A stretch of DNA of 64,000 nucleotides from Phoronis australis (Eukaryota > Phoronida > Phoronidae), in contig NMRA01000067.1 of NCBI GenBank assembly GCA_002633005.1, forward strand, positions 563,025 through 627,024. Reading direction: 5' to 3'. The number at the start of each line of letters is the position of its first letter. Position 1 is the first letter of the stretch. The notes under the pieces were generated by a model. It did no database searches and had not been told where the DNA came from. It worked only from the letters and a program-made list of their open reading frames with translations. The translations under genes and the position numbers were made by a program. Of this stretch, positions 1-11,600 are shown in pieces.

Positions 1-98
1 GGGCGCGGGTGTTACCTTGGGTTTTAGACGTACTCTCCCCACTGAAGTTGGATGACCATCTTGGTAGTGTGTCTGAGAAATTACCAACTATCACATAC

Positions 99-601
99 CT
101 TGACTCATCTGTTTTGATGAATGTTTCCAACAAATACACAACAAGGCACACGAATGCTGCGAGAGTTGCCACAAATATTACCATATATATGGTCTTCCAT
201 ACGCAATCTGGACGACAAAACGAGTTGCAACATTTCATAATCTTGTGATTTCCAAATCTTATTCGTCTCCTGCCGCGAGGTGGCATTAGAGGCTTAGTTG
301 CTTCTTCCCAGTCCTGTTTCCATTTCTTCCGAGGGTCAGCGATAAAGACTTCGTCCTCGCCTTCGATGTCACCCGAAGACAAAGAAACGTCACTGTCGTT
401 GTCCCTATATTCATCAAAGCTTTCATTACCATAGCTATTAAAACTATTTCTATAGAGGCCATTTTGTTTGAAAGCTATGTCGTGTTTGCTGTTGTAATCG
501 TCCGTCGATCTCCTGATATTTGTTTGGTAATTCTTCCGGCCATTTTCGTGTTTTCTGCAGTCGCCATCTTGGTTTTCCGTCGGAAGTTTCTGATATTTCA
601 T
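99..601 (-). CDS. First coding exon of a type II single-pass transmembrane protein (partial)
   Basis: Reading leftward from ATG at 601-599, an open frame of 167 codons plus 2 nt ends at a consensus donor (AG|GTATGT, intron from 98). An in-frame TAG lies eleven codons upstream of the ATG, so the start is well supported. The protein begins MKYQKLPTEN, has a charged cytoplasmic part rich in Asp, Asn and Arg (an acidic stretch around residues 68-88, a basic PPRGRRRIR stretch around 107-115), a Cys cluster (KCCNSFCRPDC, about 123-133) and a single hydrophobic segment (about 137-158, IYMVIFVATLAAFVCLVVYL). There is no signal peptide. Arg before and Glu/Lys after the segment suggest the N-terminus is inside (type II topology), as in many ectoenzymes and glycosyltransferases. 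The rest lies left of the window. I do not recognise the family. Confidence 0.7.
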
Positions 602-1530
602 ACCGGACAGCATATTGGCGTCTTGATGATCTAAATACAAACAGAAATCAATACTTATTTAGTGAAGTCCTCGTTAACATTTACACATATTCACAATTAA
701 GACAACCAAACATCCAAAAGACATCGATTCTTTCTGGCGAGGAAGGTCCTTCGGGCACCTGTTCATAGACGAGAAATTACGAGTTCGTTTGGATGTAGAT
801 ATTTATACATATATGCTTCGGGAAAAAAGCGAGGTATCGATTTTTAGTATTCAGCGTCGAAAGCATGTACCTTGTGTCGCGTTGATACTAAAATTGTGTT
901 CGTTAGTGAAACTATACTCTACATTCACTTGCTGATTTTCAATGATCAATGTAACGTACTTCGTGAAATTTCAAACGGATAGTTGTCGACAGTATGACTG
1001 AGAATACTGATATTATAAAAACGCACCGAAGTTATTAAAATGGCCTGCCAACCGGATTTGCGGTAAAATGTTACTCGATGCGGCATCAGCAAAGAATTAC
1101 GTTGACTGAAATAAGCGAATTTCTCAGTCGTTGAATAAAGAGAATACTAATAATTCCATCATAAATGAACCCGCCACTTTTCATTTATTACGCGTTCTCA
1201 TTTATTTCGGCAGCGCTTGTGGGGCATCCCGTTTGGCATTAGTGTTCGATGTCCGTAAGAATGTAAGCACCCGTATGTTATCGGTCTCTCACAAGCACTC
1301 GGCAGAGGAAGCCAAGCAGTTAAGCTGGACATGTATACAATAAGATATATTCACATTGACCTAGACGTCTATTTTTGCTTGTTTTATTTCCATTTAAGTG
1401 GACAGTAACGGTTTCTACATTATTCTTCACTAAGCTGCCCGCCACTGGCGTTTCAGTCTTCCTTACACGTCAGTGTTTGATTTGATTCGTCGAAGGAACT
1501 CCCCCTGGAGTTAGTCAGTGTTATAGTAAT
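602..1530. other. Intergenic, upstream of the leftmost gene
   Basis: This stretch holds the 5' flank and probable promoter of the minus-strand membrane protein at 99-601. No convincing exon, RNA gene or repeat is visible. The small open frame at 1131-1343 has no recognisable domain or splice context. Confidence 0.4.
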
Positions 1531-2095
1531 GTGAAATACTTATGCGTTATTCTGGACAAATATGACCTGAGACTTTTTCAGAAAGTTGGCCTTGTTAAAA
1601 GATTAAGAAAGTTCATGGATAGTAATTCTCCGAATCTCTTGTACAGAGCCATAGTTTTGTCACTGTAAGAATATTGTGATGCTGTTTGAGGCTCTTGTAA
1701 TAATGGTCTCAGAACCAGATTACAGAGTTGGCAGAAATCGGCGGCTCTTCTTCAGGTAAACCGATGCACTAGTATTGAAAGTGAGTACTCCATTTTGGGC
1801 TGATTCAAACTCAGGATGTGAGTAAAGATTATCACGTGCTTAGCAATATACCGGTACAGTTGTCTCCAAGGCATGACACCCGAGTATCTTAAGAACAAAA
1901 TTCAACCACTAAATCAGGTCCACAACAGATATACTAGGTCTAGTGGCGATGACAATCTCTACCTCCATAAAACCAGAGCGAACATTCAATCTTCTACTCT
2001 GGTGTCGTGTTAAGGAACCATCTCGATTGCCAGAGCAAATCAATAGACATCTTTGAATCCAGATATCTGTGTAACGTTTAAATGTATGGCCCTTC
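1531..2095 (+). pseudogene. Decayed C-terminal part of a non-LTR retrotransposon reverse transcriptase
   Basis: The plus-strand translation, interrupted by several stops and small shifts, shows the usual order of the C-terminal half of LINE-type reverse transcriptases. A KYLxVxxD-like start (VKYLCVILDKYDLRL) is followed by an LLYRAIVLSL..YCDAV* segment, like the LxYxxxxxPxLxYCxxxWG motif, then a QKSAALLQVNR region. A terminal block follows with PEYLKNKIQPLNQVHNRYT and a later SLNPDICVTFK tail. Such ends read as a YLxxx(F)...HxYxTRS...(SF)KR pattern in CR1/RTE/Rex-like elements. Multiple stops show it is dead, and no 5' part is visible. The assignment rests on my pattern recognition and the clade is not determined. 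Confidence 0.6.
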
Positions 2096-2675
2096 ACTCT
2101 GTTGTTACAGCTTTGTTATTATTTTTATTATTTTATAGTTTATGTTATAGCTTTATTTTTTACCATTTTGTTCAAGTTCGTTAAATTTCTACTATTTTCT
2201 TAATCGGAACTCTATGTGAGAACAGTATATATTTCACCGTGAATGAATTGCTCTCACGGCAATTAATTTTTAAGCCGGATCTGAGTTTGGCATTTAGACT
2301 CTGTGCGCATAATATTTTCCTTAGCAAAATCAAATCCGTTGACCCTGTGAGCATGCCAAACAGAAATGTGTTCTTATCGAGCGTATGCATATGATCGTGA
2401 ATCCAGGCAAAAGTATCAAAAAGAATAATAGAATCGTTAAGGAATCTTTAAAACTGGAATATGTTTAAAATTTATCCTTTTTGTCTTATGCATTCACTTG
2501 AACCATGTCACTACGTGAGGTGTTCACCAATCAAATTTGCTTTAGAAAAATACCCGGATGCTGATAGATAGTTTTTGCGTTCTCCGGAGGAAACGTACAC
2601 GCTATGGCTTTGCTTTGATTCTGAGAAAATGAAATTCTTCTCCCACCAGGGTGAGCGTTGTGGTACAAAGATATA
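2096..2675. other. AT-rich intergenic stretch
   Basis: The first part (about 2100-2165) is T/A-rich and could be the tail of the LINE relic. Beyond that I see no gene, RNA or clear repeat. Confidence 0.3.
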
Positions 2676-2721
2676 CATAGGCGGATTTAGGGGGGAGCAG
2701 GGGGCCCGCGCCCCCCCCCCC
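2676..2721 (+). mobile_element. Terminal scrap of a GGCGGATTTAGG-type element running into a gap
   Basis: The sequence ATAGGCGGATTTAGGGGGG followed by a G-rich then C-rich palindromic core (GGGGGCCCGCGCCCCCC) ends directly at the 970-base gap (2722-3691). Near-identical motifs occur at 30764-30815 (also running into an N) and 37391. A related terminus (GGCGGATCTAGG) lies at 7374 and, inverted, at 38374. I interpret these as ends of a repetitive, probably non-autonomous DNA element. The C-homopolymer probably caused the sequencing break. Confidence 0.5.
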
Positions 2722-3691
2722 NNNNNNNNNNNNNNNNNNNNNNNNNNNNNNNNNNNNNNNNNNNNNNNNNNNNNNNNNNNNNNNNNNNNNNNNNNNNNNN
2801 NNNNNNNNNNNNNNNNNNNNNNNNNNNNNNNNNNNNNNNNNNNNNNNNNNNNNNNNNNNNNNNNNNNNNNNNNNNNNNNNNNNNNNNNNNNNNNNNNNNN
2901 NNNNNNNNNNNNNNNNNNNNNNNNNNNNNNNNNNNNNNNNNNNNNNNNNNNNNNNNNNNNNNNNNNNNNNNNNNNNNNNNNNNNNNNNNNNNNNNNNNNN
3001 NNNNNNNNNNNNNNNNNNNNNNNNNNNNNNNNNNNNNNNNNNNNNNNNNNNNNNNNNNNNNNNNNNNNNNNNNNNNNNNNNNNNNNNNNNNNNNNNNNNN
3101 NNNNNNNNNNNNNNNNNNNNNNNNNNNNNNNNNNNNNNNNNNNNNNNNNNNNNNNNNNNNNNNNNNNNNNNNNNNNNNNNNNNNNNNNNNNNNNNNNNNN
3201 NNNNNNNNNNNNNNNNNNNNNNNNNNNNNNNNNNNNNNNNNNNNNNNNNNNNNNNNNNNNNNNNNNNNNNNNNNNNNNNNNNNNNNNNNNNNNNNNNNNN
3301 NNNNNNNNNNNNNNNNNNNNNNNNNNNNNNNNNNNNNNNNNNNNNNNNNNNNNNNNNNNNNNNNNNNNNNNNNNNNNNNNNNNNNNNNNNNNNNNNNNNN
3401 NNNNNNNNNNNNNNNNNNNNNNNNNNNNNNNNNNNNNNNNNNNNNNNNNNNNNNNNNNNNNNNNNNNNNNNNNNNNNNNNNNNNNNNNNNNNNNNNNNNN
3501 NNNNNNNNNNNNNNNNNNNNNNNNNNNNNNNNNNNNNNNNNNNNNNNNNNNNNNNNNNNNNNNNNNNNNNNNNNNNNNNNNNNNNNNNNNNNNNNNNNNN
3601 NNNNNNNNNNNNNNNNNNNNNNNNNNNNNNNNNNNNNNNNNNNNNNNNNNNNNNNNNNNNNNNNNNNNNNNNNNNNNNNNNNNNNNNNNNN
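2722..3691. other. Assembly gap (970 N)
   Basis: The gap is flanked on the left by a C-homopolymer inside a repeat scrap and on the right by a trinucleotide microsatellite, both of which are hard to sequence. Open frames spanning it are artefacts. Confidence 0.99.
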
Positions 3692-3990
<299 letters not shown>

Positions 3991-6900
3991 AGCAAGGCCA
4001 GATTTACGTACTGCTTTAAGTTATTAAACACTTGGAAAAAAATTACCTGGCTATGGATCTGATCAATCTTAATCCTTCTCAACTCCTCAAGAGCATACAA
4101 CGGTTGCAACCGTTGTCGGAGAACACCGATTAATCCAAACACATAATTTCGCAAAGAATTCAAGTGCTAAATTGCCGCCGTGGTTACCTGAATCCAATAA
4201 ATTCTAAAAAGTTTTAGTCCAAATAGTGTCATAACGGTGGTAGATACGTCATCAATAAACAACCAAATTGTACTTGTGTATTGTATTATTGTATATTGTA
4301 TATAATCCTGTCCACTGTCTTCAAAATGCACCTGAACACCGTGTACATGTACGGAACATATCGAAATATGGTTGATTGGTAATACCTAATATCTTCACTT
4401 CCCTCGGTTTGAATGGACAAAGTTTATAAATTTGTGATTTTTAGTTGTAGTTATCGCGTAGCATGATACGATATGACCACCTGTACAGTTAATTAGCTAG
4501 TGGACATTAAAATTCATTATTTATGCCTTCGTAAACAGTGAACAGTTTCAGCTCGAGTGACGTTTCTGATAAAACCTATTACTTCGCCTCTTACTGATGA
4601 CTTGCTATTTGTTCTGCTATCTAAGACCTATCTTTCACGCAACCAATCGATCGATGAATCGAGTGATTTTCCTTAGCGAACGACGTCATTGCCAGACCTA
4701 CCTGTACCAAAGTTAGGATAGCGTGAGTTCTCAGGGAGAGTCAGCTGCAGTGTCTTCACTCTATGGTTCGCAGAAACTCAGCGACACCGGAAGATAAACA
4801 TTTATGTTAATTTGAAAATCGATAGCCCAAAGCAACAATAACGTGTATCCTTAAGTTTGTCTTCGTTAACTAAACTGTGTTGAATATTGGTGAGCAAGAA
4901 ATCCAAGTTGGATATGTGTTCTTGTTTCCCGATGTTGTGTTTGTAGCAAACATCAGCAACAAAGCCCTTTGTGTGTGCCTTGCTAAAACACGCGCATCCT
5001 ACGTTACAGAGTAAGATTTGCAAATAACAAAACATGAACAATTTTGAATTGTAATTGTTTCGTTTTAATTTTTAAAATTCATTTTGCCAGTTTGACACGT
5101 ATTCACCAGTCAATTTGCTCTTACGCTCAACAACTTAGCTGCCTTAGTAACGCAAATATCTGCCATTGTACGAATATTGTAGTTCAGAATGCATAATTTA
5201 AGTACTTTTCATCAACGTTTTAATTTTTAATTAGGAAGCGTCATCTCCAACGCAGAGGTGATCTTGATTTTTCTAAACAATAGTTAATTAAACAACAATG
5301 GACGGTGGCCACTCGATTAGTTTGTAACCGTTCCATGGCGAATGTACACATTCACGCATCTTTCTTGCATTGTAAGCGCGTGTATGCGACTAGTGATAGG
5401 CCATGCTGACCGTAGGTTCGTGGTTGTGATAACGACATCCATGATTTGCAAAAATGAAAAATCTACAAAAATACTGTTATCTAGACCTGCACACGATTAT
5501 CAAAGTAAAAATGATGTTTAGAATTTTTAAATTTCGACAACTACGCTTAAAAGCGTGAAATGAATTTGCTGAGACTGACCAACCGGGCCTGCGGTAACAA
5601 TTTCCTTAGCCAAAGACACTCGTATCGCTACAGCCACTGTATTTCCAGGTCTTGCATGAGAATACGCTAAAAATGCAATATTTTTATTCACCACTCAGGC
5701 GAGCACCAACCGAACGCATTCACACAACGGAGTACAAATTCTTAATAACTGAATAAAGATGTATATTACCGCTTTTTAAAAAATAGTATAAATTGTTACA
5801 ATTTTCTTAACAAAATCCACAAAAGCTCATAGCAAAACGATGATTTACTCACCACCGCGCGGTTTGCCCGTGAAACTATACTTGCAATCGCCAGAACATA
5901 ATGACACGCCAGGTACCAAGATGAACGTTGTAAGCGCAGTAGGCGACCGCTGTTCTTCACAACGTAAATGAACCTGATGTGCAGATTCTGCGACTCACTT
6001 CCAGTAATTGAGGTTAATCCTAGAGGGAACTCGATTACGTTACGTTGTAGCCTCATTTTCGTTTCGTGTTAATCAATAGGTTGAAGATCTGCATTGAGAA
6101 GAAGATAGATTAGTTTCATGGGAAAGCTTGTAAATAAATGTTACTGAACCAGTGTCAATTTTTAAACATGAACTATCTTGTTGAATTAATTGTATCTTCA
6201 CCTGAGATCTATTACAGCTCGAGTGAGTTGTTTTCACTTAGCATATTGGCAATATTAGCCGATCTTGTACAATCGATTTTCTTGCAGGAATCGTGCAGAT
6301 ACTATAGAGGACTCGTGGTGTGACAGTGACAACAAGGAAACTGTTAGCAGACAGCGTTATAACATGGGAATGGGAATCAAGAACACTATTTAATGGTGTT
6401 TCCTTCGATTAAAACAGTCAATAAATGTCGGATAGCATAATTACGCCGACGTCAGTAGCACCGGCGGAATTATGACCTCTGTCCGCTCATAACCAATCAT
6501 AACGCATCCCACCGCTGAGCGAACATTTTCCTGCCAAAACTGGAATTGCCCTCGTGGCATCCAAAATACGCCAGTGAGCAGGGGTTTGCTAAAGTCTTCA
6601 TTCTCGCTTATTGAGATAACGTGATCTTTATTAATCACGGAACCCGCGGGTAGAGTTCGATAATGCTAGGATCTCGCAAAAAGACTTCGCGAGATTGCGC
6701 GAGATGTTACCGTGTGTGATTTTGGCTAGATTTTCTGGTCGCGACACAGCTACTGAACTCTATACTAGGGTCAATAGAATTATGAGACACTGTGACAAGT
6801 TCGAGGCCATTTCCCCAATAATGCATCACACACACTCAAACACACACGCGCGTGCGCACTCACCCTTTCACCAAAAACACGATTACATAGCCTAACCCAA

Positions 6901-7373
6901 AATACCTTTACCATTTCTATTTCATTTAGGGATAAAAAACTAACAATCTTTAAAGAAATAAATCCTCTAATCATTAACAATGTTTTCAAATGTGAAATTA
7001 ATTATTTACAAGGTTTCTGCTGTTGACTTTCTGTAAAAAACGTTTTTTAACTAAAACGAAGATGAAATTTAACAGTTCATTTGCTTTTCCAGTTTTGCCA
7101 AATATATCCGTTTTAATATTCACGCTCTTGCATGAATATAAAATTCAGCTATAATGTCTCAAAAAGATTAACAAAAGTACCTCCCAAAGTAAATGCTGTA
7201 AATATCCAGGTTTACTCTTACGAAAAATACATTGATCAGTTGGGTATAGATATCAATTCGCATTAACAAATTATTTGTTACTAAAATTCTGTGTATAATT
7301 CTCATTTGGAACCAGATGAGTCTAACGTTTGAAGTACAGAAAACAGACTAGAGGCTTGGAAGCACAGTCACCA
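3991..7373. other. Long intergenic stretch with no recognised gene
   Basis: I see no exon chain with matching phases here. Small features are a 20-bp perfect palindrome at 4097-4116 (ACAACGGTTGCAACCGTTGT) and a short CA/CG alternating tract at about 6829-6860. The minus-strand open frame at 5796-6056 has no recognisable domain. Undetected noncoding exons of flanking genes cannot be excluded. Confidence 0.35.
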
Positions 7374-7455
7374 CAGTGGCGGATCTGGGATATCATAAGG
7401 GGGACCGACATTTTGTCTCGTAAACAATCGCGCAAAGCACGATTGTAAAGGCGCA
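7374..7455 (+). mobile_element. Terminus of a CAGTGGCGGATCTGGG-type DNA element
   Basis: CAGTGGCGGATCTGGGATAT begins a segment that closely matches, in opposite orientation, 38378 down to about 38295. Shared blocks include GGCGGATCT, GGATATCA, ACATTTTGTCT, GTAAAC and GCGCAAAGCACGATTGTA. Two diverged copies about 31 kb apart in inverted orientation indicate a dispersed transposable element. The opposite end of this copy is not identified. Confidence 0.6.
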
Positions 7456-7482
7456 AAGATTACATCGCACGTTTCTTTTTTA

Positions 7483-7506
7483 ATTATCTCGGGATCCCGA
7501 GATAAT
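7483..7506. repeat. 24-bp perfect palindrome
   Basis: ATTATCTCGGGA followed directly by its exact reverse complement forms a spacer-free palindrome between a T-rich and an A-rich flank. It could be the fold-back centre of a small MITE next to the element terminus at 7374, but no matching right end was found. Confidence 0.7.
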
Positions 7507-8373
7507 CAAAAAATGTCACCTTTGGGCCACCGTTAATCCACGATCGACTGTAAAGAATGGTTTTTAACCAAAGCTTCTCTTTAAAACTGTTTTATAACAA
7601 GAAATTTCCGTTTTCGTCAGAATAAAGCTTTATAAAAACCGCGTAAAATTTTCATTCTTATTTGGGTGAAATGTTGGTTTTCCTCCTAACCAAACCTTTG
7701 CGTTATACGGTAAAGGAAGGGACAGAATCCTTGGCTCCAATGCTGAAGCAAACATTACTTGTCCTTTCAAAAGGTTCTCTATAGATTGGGCTATTTTAAA
7801 GAAATGGTTTCCTCCACTGATCAACTTTTCCTTGTCTATTGGATTAAATTTCTATCCAGTCCGAATTATTATTTAAGAGTTGTTAATCCATGTTGTTTCA
7901 TAACCTTTGATAAAAGTAGCTAAATGAATCATGTTATGACCACAATTTTTATAATTCTGACCCCCCCCCCCCAACACACAATGCAATATTAACTCCTCTC
8001 GTGGTCACGAATCCCTGTTCTCCACAAATTCCTCCAGTCGCCACATTTTTTACAGACCCCGGCAGGTCGCCATTAGAAATTTTGCTCAAGTTTTACAAGA
8101 AGGTGTGTCCCGCCTTAGGCAATAGCTAAGTTCGCTTGATAGACAATGCGCTCCTGGAGATTTCAGACACTCCGCACTAGTCCAATTTGGCCCATCATAT
8201 CATCGCTAATTTCGCAACTCTCACCTTTGTCGGTCGTAACGAAGCTTCCGCCCTCTCACGTGGCAAGATATTCCCCCCCCCGCGTACTGTGACCTATTCG
8301 ACAGTACCGAAGTGGGAAAACCATTTATCGTCCAATTCAGACATTAACGTCATAAATGTTTCTTTTAAGTTAT

Positions 8374-8379
8374 TTTATT
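8374..8379 (-). terminator. Candidate AATAAA polyadenylation signal of the metalloproteinase gene
   Basis: TTTATT on the plus strand reads AATAAA on the minus strand, about 300 nt past the metalloproteinase stop at 8676-8678. It implies a 3' UTR of about 0.3 kb. The placement is inferred from motif and distance only. Confidence 0.45.
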
Positions 8380-8411
8380 GTAAATGCATTAATACAAAAT
8401 GGTAACAAGGT

Positions 8412-8431
8412 AAGACCCGCCAGCGGGTCTT
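8412..8431. repeat. Strong 9-bp-arm hairpin in the metalloproteinase 3' UTR
   Basis: AAGACCCGC, CA, GCGGGTCTT forms a GC-rich stem with a two-base loop. It falls between the stop codon and the candidate polyadenylation signal of the minus-strand gene, so it would be transcribed. It resembles a bacterial terminator only by shape. A function in mRNA stability is possible but unproven. Confidence 0.5.
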
Positions 8432-8675
8432 TTTCATTGCACATTCACTGTAACGAATTCAATACATCTTACTATCCTAATTTCGATGCAGGCCTTCTAA
8501 TCTTTGGCTGATCGAAGGCTTCGAAACTACAACTACTTTGCTCACTACAAACTTCAAATGGCAGCTTTTTTCTGTCAAAAAACACAGCGAATGTCAGGAG
8601 GTGGCTGGTGTTGACAGCTTCAGTACTTCTGATATTGCTGGTACTCCACGGTCTATCAAACTAGTACACGGTGCC

Positions 8676-11600
8676 TTAATTAGTCAATAAAAGTCCAATG
8701 ACAGCTGATATAATCGTTAAAAGTCCAACTGTTACATGGCTAGACCCATTTGTGTCGTCAAATCCTTTGTTTGATTTGCTATCTGAGTCGGAAGTCTTGT
8801 TCACTCCTGCCATCACCCACACGTCTCCATCAACGTTCGACATTTCCCCTTCAACGGGCGCTTCAACAAGCTTCTCTCCAGAGTTGCAGCGGAACCACCA
8901 TTGTGCGGTGGACCGGGGATACCCATTGTCGACCTGAAAAAAACAACAGCTATATTAGCCTCGTTGATTTCTGATTTCCATATCCGCATTTAAAGATTTC
9001 TAGTTGTGATTTGGTTGGTCTAGATATAAAGTGCAGCCTGGAGCGCTATCATTAACACAGAAACAAAAAAAGTCTTGTGTGCCTAATTGGTGTATCCTTT
9101 ACGCTGGTGCTTGTTTTCGTGCTTGCTATGCAAAACATTTCATTTGAGAGTAAATATGATCGTTGAAATCACGTGGTGTCTTGAAATTTCAAAATACCTT
9201 AAACGTCATGTCGTTGTAGCGATAATAGTTTGACCCACTGTAGAAGTAAGTTCTATCGTTCCTGGGCCACTGGAAAGCGGCGTCAATGGTCGAAGGGAGG
9301 CCAGACCAAGCGCTGAGACGACGAGGATAGGTGCCGTCCATTTTTCTACCTTGATAACGCCAATATTGATTACCTGGAATTATGAAATCATTTAAAGGTG
9401 ATAAGTGAGGTTACCGTCATACTATAAACACTAATGTGAAAGGCAGTTAATAGGTTTTTTCCTACAGGACATAAAAATTTATGTTGTTTGGAAAAACATC
9501 ATGTCAATTGTCTTCCTGTTTATGTGCAAGTTGAGTGTATGAGAAATTGATTGACTGATTTTGTTAGGGCATATGTTCATGAATGACAGAAATGACGAGA
9601 TATGATTATAAATGAAAAGACAGATTAATTTGCAATTCATGAACACGAGAATAGCAAAATATGTACAATGAGGATAAGGCCAGAAATGGGGACACTTATA
9701 TACATGATGGTACCTTACAAGTATAATGCAAGACTTGAAGACAGACGAAACATACAAAACACTTATAATAAAGTCAAAATAGATTATAAGTACAGATTGT
9801 GTTTCAACACTGAATTTATTGCAGTGACAAAAGAAAACCTACCCTTCACGAAGTAAGTCTTCCCGTTTCCGCTCCATTCAAAGACAGCGTCAACGTCATT
9901 TGGCATGCCAGTCCAGTGAGAGATTGGCTTGGGGTATCCTCTGTCCATGATGCGGTTAGCACCGAAGCGCCAATACTTGTCTCCCTGTGGAAATAATGAC
10001 AACATTGTGAAGGAAGGCCGTCGTACTGTTTGGTTTTAGAAATGGAACAACAACATTTCACGTTTTCACTCACGAGAAAACTAGTTTAAAACCTTGGTGT
10101 GAGAAATCCAAGAGCTCAACTGTTATATATGCACTTGGATAGCGCTAAATTGTGGTCCAAATTTACTTGAATTTTATCTTTTTTTCAAAATCTGTGGGGA
10201 GCACTTGTAACACCCACCCCACCTCATACCACTCCCCATGGATTTCATGTCTGGCGTAGGAAGCGTTGTTATGCCTGCTACTTTACATTAGTTACGTGTG
10301 TCGTCTATTTACCTTGAAAAAATAAGTTCGTTTCCAGGTGGTATGTGTGAAGCCAGCATCGATGTTATTAGGAAGACCTTTCCATCCCTCACTGATCAGC
10401 ATAGGTTCGCTAAAGTAGAACTCTTTCTTTGGATCAAGGTAGTAGTAATACTTGCCTACAACGAAACAGAGTACAAGTGTGAGACGATGACGGGTCTTGC
10501 TCACACTAGCGAATGTAAAATTAATGGAACGTATCAAAAGTCTATTAGGTAGTTTATTCTTTTCCGAATGACGTAAACTGAAATAGACCAGAACAGATGA
10601 CCGAAGCCTGATTTTTGACGTTGAATGTTGTTTCTTACTTAAAGCCATATAAACCATAATCTGGTTTGAAAAAATCAACTTCTTTCACAGGAGCTATTCG
10701 CATTTCCAAAGCAACGCCGTAGCGTTCTTATCCTTTGGTCAATCGCTTGCAATTCCTGTGACGATCGGCCTTACTACTCAGGCCTCTGAAACTTCTCCGC
10801 ATCAACAAACATTTAATGGGCCTCCTGGTCTGAAGCAAAAGCGAATTATCTGTTTTTTCAAGTCTCGTTTCTAATTTGAATGAAGAACAAGTCCCAAGTT
10901 GGTTTTTAACAGAAAGCGAGGGTTTATTGCTTTATTTCTCATTGTAAAACGCACCTCTGAAAGCGTATGTCATGCCGTCGATAGTGGACAAAATGGTATC
11001 CAATTTTCCGTCTTTGCAGGGGGTGTTATTGTCTGTTGGCTTCATTGTAGGTGGCTGAGTAGGAGGAGGAGGCGGGGTTTCTGGTGATTGAGTGGCAGGC
11101 TTGCGACCGTAAAGTCTTTGTATGCCAGCAATATCATCGGAGTGAAGCTTGAAGTCGGGTTGGTATCCGGCGTAGAACGGTGCCATCAGAGCTTGTCTGA
11201 CGTCAGAGTGAGACAGACCGAGTGAGTGGCCGAACTCGTGAGCTGCGACTTGGAACAGGTTCACGCCTAGAATTTTAGTGAAAGAATTTTTTAAAAACTC
11301 CTTTTGTGTCATCAGTACTACTGCTTCAAAAGTTAGAGCAAATATCGTCACAATACATATTTTTCAAATGTCATTTCGAGACTTTATCCTTTACCAGGAC
11401 TAGGCAGGGTTGAATACACACTTTTAACGGCCCTATTTGCCGTTGGTTATAGGACATGTGTGAGCATTTCATCCATAAACGTACCTGATCTTGTTCTCAG
11501 AGTCCACTGTTCAGCTTCGTCAAAGTGGGCGTCACCTCCGAACTGTGGGAAGTAGGCGTGGGCCAACACTCGTGAAGGTCCGTCAAATGGATTTCCGTCT

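Noticed and set aside
5796-6056. 86-codon minus-strand ORF as a gene
   Set aside because: No recognisable motif, no phase-matched neighbouring exon.
8409-8435. Bacterial rho-independent terminator or contaminant
   Set aside because: The shape fits (stem plus T run on the plus strand), but the flanks are the 3' UTR of a spliced animal gene and no bacterial gene is nearby.
8732-8820. Suspected frameshift before the hydrophobic tail of the metalloproteinase
   Set aside because: A first reading dropped two bases. Re-reading 8761-8820 shows the tail is in frame to the stop at 8676-8678.
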